A stretch of DNA of 64,000 nucleotides, from NCBI GenBank assembly GCA_016874005.1, contig VGVQ01000019.1:16749-80748 (forward strand). The letters run 5' to 3'. The notes beneath the pieces are model-generated. The model had not been told where the DNA came from. It was given only the letters and a program-made list of their open reading frames with translations, and searched no databases. Origin of the DNA: Gemmatimonadota bacterium. Its GTDB lineage: Bacteria > Gemmatimonadota > Gemmatimonadetes > Gemmatimonadales > GWC2-71-9. Of this stretch, positions 43,344-51,102 are shown piece by piece; the first letter of the stretch is position 1; every line of letters starts with the position of its first letter. The translations under genes were made by a program, and so were the position numbers.

Positions 43344-43886
43344 CTATTGGTAACGTTTGACCAACACCAGATTATCCGAGTAATCCGTTCCTTCCGGCTT
43401 GATGAACTGAGAAGCTGTTTCGTCTTTCACCAACTCAAAACCGGCTTTCCTGTAGGCGGCAATCGCTCTTGGGTTCCGTGCTGAAGGCGATATCGCGATC
43501 CTCTTGATCCCGAATTCGCGGTTCAGGTAATTCGTGATGGTTCTTATGGCTTCCGAGCCGATTCCTTTCCCGCAATCCGCTTCAGACCTCAACCAAATAT
43601 CGAGATCCGTCGTGTCATCATGAAAGGCGTTGTGGCAAACAACGCCGACGTCGGTTCCGTCGACAACGAGTATGAAGCACCGGCCCTGGTGAGGTTGGGA
43701 ATCGTCAAAATAGTGAGGGCGGTAGTCTTCGCAGAACTCAGCCCAAGTCGGAATTCTGGCGTCAGGGAAAAGAGGCGGACCCATCATCGAAGGAGTCACG
43801 TCCGAATGGGTTAGCCACTCAAAGATGTTGCGCCGGTCGGCCTCGGTTGCCTTTCGCAACACGACTTTTGTCCCATTCAAGTCCAT
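43344..43886 (-). CDS. GNAT-family N-acetyltransferase (low-GC, probably acquired)
   Basis: A 180-residue protein of the RimJ/RimL-like GNAT type: VVLRKATEADRRNIFEWL start, GVVCHNAF, DLDIWLRSEADCGKGIGSEAIRTI with the acetyl-CoA loop (GKGIG replacing R/Q-GxGxG/A), and ARNPRAIAAYRKAGFELV. It would acetylate an amine, protein N-terminus or small molecule. The region 43340-43890 is about half G+C, against roughly two-thirds around it, and uses A- and T-ending codons freely, so recent transfer is likely. No mobile element flanks it. Confidence 0.85.
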   Translation of the reverse strand: MDLNGTKVVLRKATEADRRNIFEWLTHSDVTPSMMGPPLFPDARIPTWAEFCEDYRPHYFDDSQPHQGRCFILVVDGTDVGVVCHNAFHDDTTDLDIWLRSEADCGKGIGSEAIRTITNYLNREFGIKRIAISPSARNPRAIAAYRKAGFELVKDETASQFIKPEGTDYSDNLVLVKRYQ

Positions 43887-43921
43887 TATCCATCCTTACG
43901 CCCAGGGCCGACTGCCACCGT

Positions 43922-45841
43922 TCATCGATCGTGCCGCCCGAGGAGGGCGTTGAGCCGCCGCCGAATCATGTCGACGTCGGGCAGCCCGGGATCGGCCTCG
44001 CTCCATTGCTCGAGAAACCGCCGATAGCTCGCGATGGCGTCATCGTACCGCCCAAGCCGCTCTTCCACCAGACCTATGTCGATCAGGGATCGGATCCAGG
44101 CGTCCAGGTCTTCGCTGCCGAACCGCGGTACCGCGACGATCGCGGCGAGCTCCCGCTGCGCGCTGTCCAGCTGTCCGAGGTGCTGGTAGGCGAGCGCCCG
44201 GCGATAATCCATGGTGGCGGGACGGATGAAGCCCTTGGCCCGATCGAAGGCCGCGAGCGCGGCTGGCGGGTCGCGGGTCGCGAGCGCCAGCACGCCGGTG
44301 ACGTAGTGAACCTGTAAGCTGTCCTCCTGATTCCGTGGATCGGCCCGAGCGCGAATCCGATCAACCAGCGACCGAATCTTCTCGACGTCCCCATCGTCGG
44401 CGTGCGGCTCGAGGGCGAGCACCAAGAATCCGGGTGCCATCGGCTCCGCGGCCAGGGAATCGATCGCGGCGAGCGCCCGACGACGATCGGCCGGGACCCC
44501 CGCGATCCGTTGGGTCGCGGCCAGCAACGCCAGATTGCGGAGCAGACTGTTCGATGCCCGCTGCTGGCGCGAGAGAGTCGCGGCGCGCCGGAACTGGTCC
44601 TGGGCCAGCGCCAGCTGGCCCCGCCAGAGGGCGACGAACCCCAAACCGCGGAATCCGAGCGCCTGATCGCTCATTCCCTGCCGACGGGACATCCGAGTCA
44701 ACGTCGACTCCGCTTCGGTCACCCGCCCGCCGAGGACGAGGGCACCAGCGTACTCGAGATTCACATTGCCCCGGTAGAGCGCGTTGGAGTCGAGCCGGGC
44801 GGCCGCCAGGTACGCGAGGCGGGCGCGATCGTAACGACGGAAGGACTTCTCGCAGGTCGCGATATTGACGAGGGTGCTCAGGGCCGTCGGGTCGAGCTCC
44901 CGCGCGCGCTCCAGCGCCGGGAGGCCTTCGGCACACTGGCCCGACTGCATCAGGGCGGTTCCCAACCGGGAGAAGGTGCTCGCCCGGGGGAACCTCGTCG
45001 CGATCCGACGGGCGACGGTCAAGGCCGAATCCCGGTCGCCCCGCCAACTGGCGTATCGTTCCTCGATCTGGAGCCGCTCCCATTCGGTCAGCCGACCGGT
45101 TCGCGCCAGCGCGCCCCGGTAAAACCGCTCCCCCTTGGCCCGATCATGGTGGTAGTACCAATAGCTGCCTAACGAACCCATGGCCATCGCGAACCCGGTA
45201 TCGAGCGTCAGGGCCCGCCCCCAGTAGTCGCGGGCCAGGTGATACTCGCCGCGGCCCCAGGCCGCGGTTCCCTCGGTGTAGGCTCGCAACGCGTCGAGGT
45301 CCGCGGAGGTGGCAAAGGAGAGTCTGGGTTGCTCCCGCAATGCTCGGGCGGGCTCTCCGAGACGGGCGAGAAGGGTCCGAAGGGATTGACCCACGGCCTC
45401 GATCAGGCCAAACACGCCCGCCGCCTGTGTTTGGACAGTGACCACGGTCTCGCGGGTGGACGCCCGGATCAGGCGGATGGTCACCTGGGCCCGTTCCCGA
45501 TCTTGCTCCACATTGATCGCGACCACCCAGGGCACGCCCTCCCGAATCGCCACCTCGAGCGCGCGCTCCGGCGTCAGCCCGGCCGAATCGAGCGACTGCC
45601 CAACCCCTCGGAGGGACTCGAGTATCCGCCCTCGGGGATGCAGCACGATTCGGCTCGCCGGTTCGAGCCCGACGACCGCCACCACCTGCAGAGAGCGGCT
45701 CAGCAGCGAATCGGAGGTGGCATTGGCGACGTCGGCCAGGATGACCCGGTCGCCGGGCGTGAAACCGTCGACCGCCCCCGGGCCACTGACCAGAAAACCG
45801 ACCCCGGCCGCCGCCGCGACGACGCCGAGGGCGAGCGCCAT
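43922..45841 (-). CDS. Membrane-anchored TPR protein, resembles a Ser/Thr kinase C-terminus
   Basis: From ATG 45841 the 639-residue protein has one membrane segment (MALALGVVAAAAGVGFLVSG), then an alpha/beta region (VILADVANATSDSLLSRSLQVV, LRTLLARLG) and many TPR units from about residue 210 (RAYTEGTAAWGRGEYHLARDYWGRALTLD). This layout is that of the extracytoplasmic half of Gemmatimonadota/Acidobacteriota serine/threonine kinases, whose kinase domain would precede the membrane helix. In-frame codons just upstream still read as a basic juxtamembrane linker (APERPPRRWR), but no start or kinase follows. It may be a kinase remnant that works alone. It is downstream of the decarboxylase gene by 22 bases. 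Confidence 0.72.
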   Translation of the reverse strand: MALALGVVAAAAGVGFLVSGPGAVDGFTPGDRVILADVANATSDSLLSRSLQVVAVVGLEPASRIVLHPRGRILESLRGVGQSLDSAGLTPERALEVAIREGVPWVVAINVEQDRERAQVTIRLIRASTRETVVTVQTQAAGVFGLIEAVGQSLRTLLARLGEPARALREQPRLSFATSADLDALRAYTEGTAAWGRGEYHLARDYWGRALTLDTGFAMAMGSLGSYWYYHHDRAKGERFYRGALARTGRLTEWERLQIEERYASWRGDRDSALTVARRIATRFPRASTFSRLGTALMQSGQCAEGLPALERARELDPTALSTLVNIATCEKSFRRYDRARLAYLAAARLDSNALYRGNVNLEYAGALVLGGRVTEAESTLTRMSRRQGMSDQALGFRGLGFVALWRGQLALAQDQFRRAATLSRQQRASNSLLRNLALLAATQRIAGVPADRRRALAAIDSLAAEPMAPGFLVLALEPHADDGDVEKIRSLVDRIRARADPRNQEDSLQVHYVTGVLALATRDPPAALAAFDRAKGFIRPATMDYRRALAYQHLGQLDSAQRELAAIVAVPRFGSEDLDAWIRSLIDIGLVEERLGRYDDAIASYRRFLEQWSEADPGLPDVDMIRRRLNALLGRHDR

Positions 45842-45863
45842 CCGCCACCGACGGGGTGGTCGT

Positions 45864-47162
45864 TCAGGCGCCGGTCGCCGAGCGACGTTTACGATTCGAA
45901 CCCGTGTACACCGCGGGTCCGGCTGTGGCCTGGACCCGTCCCGCCTTGACGGCTCCGACCGTCGCCTCGAGGTCGTCGAGAAAGTCGGCCACGATCTCGC
46001 CATGAAATCCGTTGAGGAGAAGCAGGATACCCGGTGGGTCGGTCTGCCGCGCGAAGGTCCAGGCCCGACGGTTCATCTCCCCCGCCACTGCTTCGATACT
46101 GAGCGAGGGCGATCCGAATGACAGCAGGGTCCCGTCCGGGTGACCGATGACTTCGAGCGCGTCGATCCGACGGATGCCGGCGATGAGCCCCGCCTTGGCT
46201 TCGAGCATCTTGGCCACGAGGGCCTGGTATCCCGCATGCCCGAGGTAGCGCATCACCGCCCAGGCCGAGGCCACAGGCCCGCCATTCCTAGAGCCGGCGA
46301 AATTGGTGGTGGAGTAGCGACCGACGGGCCAGGCATCAAACTCGTACCGCTGATAGGCCGACATCGCCTCGCTCCGGAGCAACAGCGCGGAACAGCCGTG
46401 GAACGCGTATCCATATTTGTGGAGATCGATCGATACCGATGTCACGCCCGGCAAGGTGAAATCAAAGGTCGGAAGCGGGTGGCCGAGATCCCGGATGAAC
46501 GGCAGCACCATCCCGCCGACGCAGGCGTCGACATGCATCCAGAGTCCGTGCCGCGTCGCGAGTTCGGCTATTTCCGGCAACGGATCAACGACACCGTAGG
46601 CGTAGGGCGGCGCCGATCCCACGATCATGATGGTGTTCCGGTCAATGGCCGCGGCCATTCCGTCGACGTCGGCCCGGAAGTTCGGGCTGGTGGCCATCCG
46701 CCGGACCTCGAGGCCCAAGAGGTGGGCGGCTTTGTCGAACGCCGCATGCGCCGTGCGCCCAACGACGAGGGTCGGCGTGGTGACGGCAGGCCGCTCCGAT
46801 CGGGCCCAGTCGCGCGCGGTCTTCACGGCCATGAAGATGCTTTCGGTGCCCCCGGTGGTGATGCTGCCGGTCGCTTTGGCCGGCGCCCGAAACAGCGCCA
46901 GTAAGATCTCGATGACCTCGGCCTCGAACTGCCGGAGGCTTGGATACGCGACGGCGCCGTAGAGCGCGTTCTGACCCAGGCAGGCGGTGAACGCTTCCGT
47001 TGCGATTGCCACGACGTCGTCCCCGGCAAAGTAGGACGCCCGCAAGTTGCGGCGGTGCTTCCAGGTCGTGTCGGTGGCACGAGCCTTGGTCAACTCGGAC
47101 CGGACTTCCTCCAGGGAGTGGCCGTGGGCGAAGAAACTGGCGGCGCCGGCTCGAACCGTCAT
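45864..47162 (-). CDS. PLP-dependent decarboxylase, sphingosine-phosphate-lyase-like
   Basis: A 432-residue group II PLP enzyme. TGSITTGGTESIFMAVKTARDWA binds the cofactor phosphate, HVDACVGGM holds the ring Asp, and SIDLHKYGYAFHGCSALLLR carries the Schiff-base lysine. These match the sphingosine-1-phosphate lyase / glutamate decarboxylase superfamily, nearer to the lyase branch. Bacterial lyase-like members degrade phosphorylated long-chain bases or act as amino-acid decarboxylases; which applies is open. No membrane helix is present. The start overlaps the S41 peptidase stop by 4 bases. Confidence 0.85.
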   Translation of the reverse strand: MTVRAGAASFFAHGHSLEEVRSELTKARATDTTWKHRRNLRASYFAGDDVVAIATEAFTACLGQNALYGAVAYPSLRQFEAEVIEILLALFRAPAKATGSITTGGTESIFMAVKTARDWARSERPAVTTPTLVVGRTAHAAFDKAAHLLGLEVRRMATSPNFRADVDGMAAAIDRNTIMIVGSAPPYAYGVVDPLPEIAELATRHGLWMHVDACVGGMVLPFIRDLGHPLPTFDFTLPGVTSVSIDLHKYGYAFHGCSALLLRSEAMSAYQRYEFDAWPVGRYSTTNFAGSRNGGPVASAWAVMRYLGHAGYQALVAKMLEAKAGLIAGIRRIDALEVIGHPDGTLLSFGSPSLSIEAVAGEMNRRAWTFARQTDPPGILLLLNGFHGEIVADFLDDLEATVGAVKAGRVQATAGPAVYTGSNRKRRSATGA

Positions 47163-48544
47163 TGGTTGACCTTTCGAGACGTTCTGGGCCGGGCCAGGAT
47201 CTCGAGTGCCGCTTCGAGGGCTCCGTCTCGGCCGCTCAACTGATCGGATTCGGGGAACACGGGTACCAGCCGGTCGGGAGGAATCCCGGCCCCCTCGAAA
47301 TTAGTCCCGTCGGGCGCGAGGTAGCGCTCGCTGGAGAGCTGAAACCTCCACCCGTTAGGCAGTTGCCGGATCAACTCGTCCGCGAAGATCCCTTGGGTCG
47401 ACTCGCCCACCCGGACGATTCGGGGGCGGCGGCCGATCAGCGCGAGGGTCAGGACTTCACCGGCGCTCAACGTCCACGGGCCGGTGAGCAGCACCGCCGG
47501 CCCCCCGAACCGGGCGCCCCGGGCCGGGACAATCCGGACCCGTTGGAGGGGCGTAAACCGTTCAGGGTGTTTGGGGTCGGACCGCCCCTGCTTGCCGAAC
47601 GCCTGGTACGGGACGGTCGTTAGGCGGGATACGATCATCATGGCGATGGCGTCGGCTCCGCCGCCGTTCAGCCGCAGATCGATCACCAGAGCCCGCCGGC
47701 GGGCGATTCGCGGCATGATGCTGTCGAGAGCCGTCGTGAGCGCCACGGAGTCGTCCTCGAACCGGCCGCTCGGCGTATAGGAATACTCCCGCATGATTCG
47801 CAGGTAGGCGACGGAATCCGGCAACTCGCCGTACTGGATCCAGTTCTGGCACCACGATTCCAGCTCGCCGGTGAGGTAGCGCCGCGGGGGCGCCGCGAGC
47901 AGGGCTCGATACCGCTCGGGGTCGATCGCGCCGCCCGGCCGGCGGTAGTGCCGGACCCGAAGATTGAGATCGGTGGCGGTCACGTCGGTGTGGAGGTCCT
48001 CGAGCGGGGCCACCATCTGCTCCAACGTTTCGTAGAAGCCACGCGGGCTTGGCGACCCGGCCAGTCGGCGACGGGCCTCGGCAACCTGTCCGTCCCAAGC
48101 CATCCGGCGGAGGCCGAAGAACGCATAGTGCTCCCGGAGGGTGCGCTCGAAGACCTCGAAGTTCCCCTCGATCGTGTTGGCTGTCGGTGTCCGGCAGACG
48201 GCGGGCAGAGCGGCCACCCGGCGAAACCGGATGTCCGACACCGTTCCCGGTGTGTGGGCCACGAGACCGGTGGCGCTCCATCCCGGGCGGACGATCCACG
48301 CGGTGGCTGGCCCATCGAGGAAAGCCGCGGCGGCTCCCGGAGGCGGGGGAGCTTGCGCCAGCCGGGCCGTCCGCACGCAGGTCGTGGTCGTGATTTGCCA
48401 AGTCTGGAGACCGTCGGGCAGGAATTCCCAAACCACGCCGTAGCCTTCGGATTGCCAAATCCCGGTTGGCGGCGCCGCGGGCGCCGGGAGCGGCGGGGCG
48501 AAAAGCAGGAGGGCTAGCGTCGAGACAGTCAGGAGAGCAGCCAT
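47159..48544 (-). CDS. Secreted S41-family (tail-specific) peptidase
   Basis: From ATG 48544 the 461-residue protein has a signal peptide (LTVSTLALLLFAPPLPAPA), a lipocalin-like N-terminal region, a helical segment and the S41 catalytic domain. ALVIDLRLNGGGADAIAMMI is the strand before the active site and LTGPWTLSAGEVLTLAL holds the catalytic Ser. VGESTQGIFADE follows. PDZ is not obvious. It would act in the periplasm. It heads a three-gene set with the decarboxylase and the TPR protein. A frame start 48 bases upstream is less likely because it precedes the signal with polar residues. Confidence 0.85.
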   Translation of the reverse strand: MAALLTVSTLALLLFAPPLPAPAAPPTGIWQSEGYGVVWEFLPDGLQTWQITTTTCVRTARLAQAPPPPGAAAAFLDGPATAWIVRPGWSATGLVAHTPGTVSDIRFRRVAALPAVCRTPTANTIEGNFEVFERTLREHYAFFGLRRMAWDGQVAEARRRLAGSPSPRGFYETLEQMVAPLEDLHTDVTATDLNLRVRHYRRPGGAIDPERYRALLAAPPRRYLTGELESWCQNWIQYGELPDSVAYLRIMREYSYTPSGRFEDDSVALTTALDSIMPRIARRRALVIDLRLNGGGADAIAMMIVSRLTTVPYQAFGKQGRSDPKHPERFTPLQRVRIVPARGARFGGPAVLLTGPWTLSAGEVLTLALIGRRPRIVRVGESTQGIFADELIRQLPNGWRFQLSSERYLAPDGTNFEGAGIPPDRLVPVFPESDQLSGRDGALEAALEILARPRTSRKVNQ

Positions 48545-48912
48545 CAAGCGAGTATACGGGGAAGACTCGGCGCCCGCCAACTTTGCGCTCATCGAGGAGC
48601 GCCGCGAGGCCCTCCCGCTTGATCCGGCAATCCTCGGTGCGGCCGCCCTGGGTGGTGGCGCGCTCCGGTGGTATCGCTTCTTTTATTGGCGCGCGGTCCG
48701 CCACGCGGAGGAAGAGATCGCGAGGATGATCACGAACCTCGGCTCCGAGCGGCGAGCCCGGCAGGTCTTCGGGGCTAAGCCGAGCAACGCGCTCGGTTCG
48801 GGTCGCGACGGTCGAACCGTGGACGAAAGGCCGTCACCATGAGCTACCCCGCCGCGGTCGTGCGGCTTTCAAACTTCGCCAGCGTCGATCGCGCGCCCCT
48901 GCGGCAGTGCAG
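48545..48912 (+). pseudogene. Coding-like remnant between two genes
   Basis: This 368-base gap has a forward frame open from 48543 to TGA 48840-48842 without a plausible start. It reads IEERREALPLDPAILG, then GGGALRWYRFFYWRAVRHA and EEEIARMITNLG, with high GC at third positions, so it looks like the tail of a lost gene. An ATG at 48839 overlaps its stop as in a coupled operon, but that second frame gives only 25 codons before running into the convergent peptidase stop. I do not recognise either family. Confidence 0.3.
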
Positions 48913-50130
48913 CTAGGGCATCCGGTTGTACTTCTTGAGGACGGCCACCAGCCGATCGCCGGGCAGACCGTGTTCCCGAATCCCGTCGGCGCCCGTCATC
49001 GTTTCGGCGGCGAGCATCGCGTTGACGACCGCCTCCTCGGTAGCATCGATGGTCAGGGCAAAGATCGGATCGAGGCGATCGTTAGGTACCATCGTCAGAG
49101 CTGGCGTTCCGGTCGGAGCGCCGGCGCCCGGGTTGGCGGTCGAAAAAGCCAGGAACAGATCGCCGGAGAAGTTGCTGGCCCAACTGCCGAGCCGGCCGAT
49201 CCCAATCCCAACCCGGCGGGCAACCCGCTCGAGCTGGTGCGGTAGGAGCGGCGCGTCAGTGGCGACAATCACCACGATCGAGCCTCGGCGCTGGAAACTC
49301 GCCCCGTGGTCCGAGTCGCCAGAGCCACCTCGGGATTGGCACGGAGAGATCGATCGAGTCCACTCCCGGGAGAGGGGCTGGGGCAGCACCGTACAGGTAC
49401 CAAGATCGGTTATCTCCCGGCCGACCGGCACGCCGAGCACGGTGAAATCGCCACCGAAGTTGCACTGCACCAACACCCCGACCGTGTAGCCTCCCTGCTC
49501 CGGCCGGAGCACCCGCGACGACGTGCCGATCCCGCCCTTGAAGTTGTTGCAGCCCATCCCGGTACCGCCGCCCACCGCGCCTTCGATCACCGGCCCCGGC
49601 TTGGCGGCGTCGAGGGCCGCGATCGCGTGGTGCGGCTTGACGTGCTCGCCGTTGGCGTCGTTCAAGAAATCGAACGTCTCCGCCACCACTGGATAGGTGA
49701 ACAGGAAGTCGCGACCATTTTCGACCTGCCAGCGGATGGCCGCATCGCGCACGGTCCCGACGCTGTGGGTGCCCGTCAGGAGAACGGGGCCCTCGAGAAA
49801 GCCCGATTCCTTGATCCAGTTGACCCCGGTCATGTCGCCGTTGCCATTCAGGTTGAACGTCGCTGCGAACACCGGGTCCCAATTGCCCCTGGGTCGGGGC
49901 AAGATCGCCGTCACCCCGGTCCTGATTGGGCCCTTGCCGGGAACGAGCTTGCCGTCGCCGACGACGATGGTCGAATGCCCCACGGCAACGCCAGCCACGT
50001 CGGTGATTGCGTTGTTGGGACCGGTGGTGCCCCGAAACGGAATCCCCAGCGCTCGGCCCCGAGGCCGTTGAGCGTCGGCATCGGATGCCGCGAGCAGGGC
50101 GACCGCCGCAATCAGGTAGCATCTCGTCAT
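48913..50130 (-). CDS. P1-family (S58, DmpA-like) aminopeptidase, secreted
   Basis: The 405-residue product has a signal peptide (YLIAAVALLAASDADAQ) and the DmpA fold. NAITDVAGVAVGHSTI opens the domain, TGVTAILPR and VLLTGTHSVGTVRDA follow, and CNNFKGGIGTSSRV is the autoprocessing region with the nucleophile Ser. The C-terminal VIVATDAPLLPHQLERVARR is also typical. These are L-aminopeptidase/D-esterases active on N-terminal residues of short peptides. ATG 50130 has GGAG 6 bases upstream; the TTG at 50142 that extends the frame is within that site. No operon partner. Confidence 0.88.
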   Translation of the reverse strand: MTRCYLIAAVALLAASDADAQRPRGRALGIPFRGTTGPNNAITDVAGVAVGHSTIVVGDGKLVPGKGPIRTGVTAILPRPRGNWDPVFAATFNLNGNGDMTGVNWIKESGFLEGPVLLTGTHSVGTVRDAAIRWQVENGRDFLFTYPVVAETFDFLNDANGEHVKPHHAIAALDAAKPGPVIEGAVGGGTGMGCNNFKGGIGTSSRVLRPEQGGYTVGVLVQCNFGGDFTVLGVPVGREITDLGTCTVLPQPLSREWTRSISPCQSRGGSGDSDHGASFQRRGSIVVIVATDAPLLPHQLERVARRVGIGIGRLGSWASNFSGDLFLAFSTANPGAGAPTGTPALTMVPNDRLDPIFALTIDATEEAVVNAMLAAETMTGADGIREHGLPGDRLVAVLKKYNRMP

Positions 50131-50304
50131 TGGATACTCCAACAGAGGAAGTCCCGAGCCGGGGCCGGTCCCTGAGAATAAGGAGCCGCGCTCACCCGTT
50201 CAACCTGCCGCGGCGACCAGTGTCCCCTCGATGAAAGGGGCTTTTCCCTTCGGGGTGATCTCTTTGCTGCTTTGCGCCGACAGGTCGCGCTTCAAGCCAC
50301 GGAT

Positions 50305-50829
50305 TCAGACATCGCCCGCCCAGGCGCACTTGCGCACCGTCTCCAGCGTGCGAGTGGTGATGCCCTTGCCAAAGGTCATTTCGAGCAGGCTCATGAACAC
50401 CGGCCCCTTGGGGCTCGGAAGATAGGCGGACAGAACCTCGGAGCCCGTGACCTTGAGGATGCTCGCGCCGTCTCGCTCGATGGGCAACTCGAGCTTGCGC
50501 CCGAAGGGCTCACGAAGGAACGCGATCACCTTCTTGGCCACCGCAGGAAGCTGGTACTCCGCAAAGGGCTCTGATTCAACGAGGCGTTGGAGGTACTCGG
50601 CGGACCGTACGAAGGCAGCGAAACTGTGGCCACGTTTGGCTTGCATCGCCCTTTCCGCCCTACGCTCCAGGGTGGCGAGGCCCGCCGCACGGGAGTCGAA
50701 GACGACGTTGCCGCTAGAGAGCAAGGTGCGGACGTTCGAGAAGCCTGCCGTTTCGAAGCAGGCCTTGAGCGCCGGCATCTTGGCGTTCAACGGAGTCACT
50801 CCCCGAAGTAGGGCGACATAGCGAGGCAT
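50305..50829 (-). CDS. DUF1697 family protein
   Basis: A 174-residue cytoplasmic protein starting MPRYVALLRGVTPLNAKM with LLSSGNVVFDS, the marks of DUF1697, and VFMSLLEMTFGKGITTRTLETV near the C-terminus. Family members are widespread and uncharacterised; some are suggested to be nucleic-acid or metabolite binding. Its G+C is a little lower than average. It ends 31 bases before the acetamidase fragment, on the same strand. Confidence 0.85.
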   Translation of the reverse strand: MPRYVALLRGVTPLNAKMPALKACFETAGFSNVRTLLSSGNVVFDSRAAGLATLERRAERAMQAKRGHSFAAFVRSAEYLQRLVESEPFAEYQLPAVAKKVIAFLREPFGRKLELPIERDGASILKVTGSEVLSAYLPSPKGPVFMSLLEMTFGKGITTRTLETVRKCAWAGDV

Positions 50830-50859
50830 GGAGAGGTCGTTCGAGTGTCGCTTTCGTCG

Positions 50860-51063
50860 CTATCGCGTCGTGGTGAAGATGCTTTGTGGAATGTGCATCG
50901 CCACCAACGTGTGGGGAAGGTCGACCATTTCCGCGATCTGCAGATCGCCGGCCAGCGAACAGGGGAGGTAGGCGTCCTCCCGCGACAAGCCCTTCGCTGC
51001 AACCAAGTATTCGACCATGTAGCGCGTCGCCTTTGTCGCCGCTTCGTCCAGCGTGGCAGGCAT
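50860..51063 (-). pseudogene. C-terminal fragment of an acetamidase/formamidase
   Basis: A 67-codon frame from ATG 51061-51063 encodes LDEAATKATRYMVEYLVAAKG, then LSREDAYLPCSLAGDLQI, AEMVDLPHTLVAMHIPQSIF. This is the C-terminal end of FmdA/AmdA acetamidases (GLSRDDAYLLCSLAADL-type block), which are normally about 300-400 residues. The upstream 250-plus residues are missing; the amidohydrolase gene on the opposite strand begins 40 bases away. I read it as a leftover of a deleted gene. Confidence 0.72.
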
Positions 51064-51102
51064 CCGGTTGGCAGCCTCGGGAGACCAGGGTATCGTTGAG
51101 CA

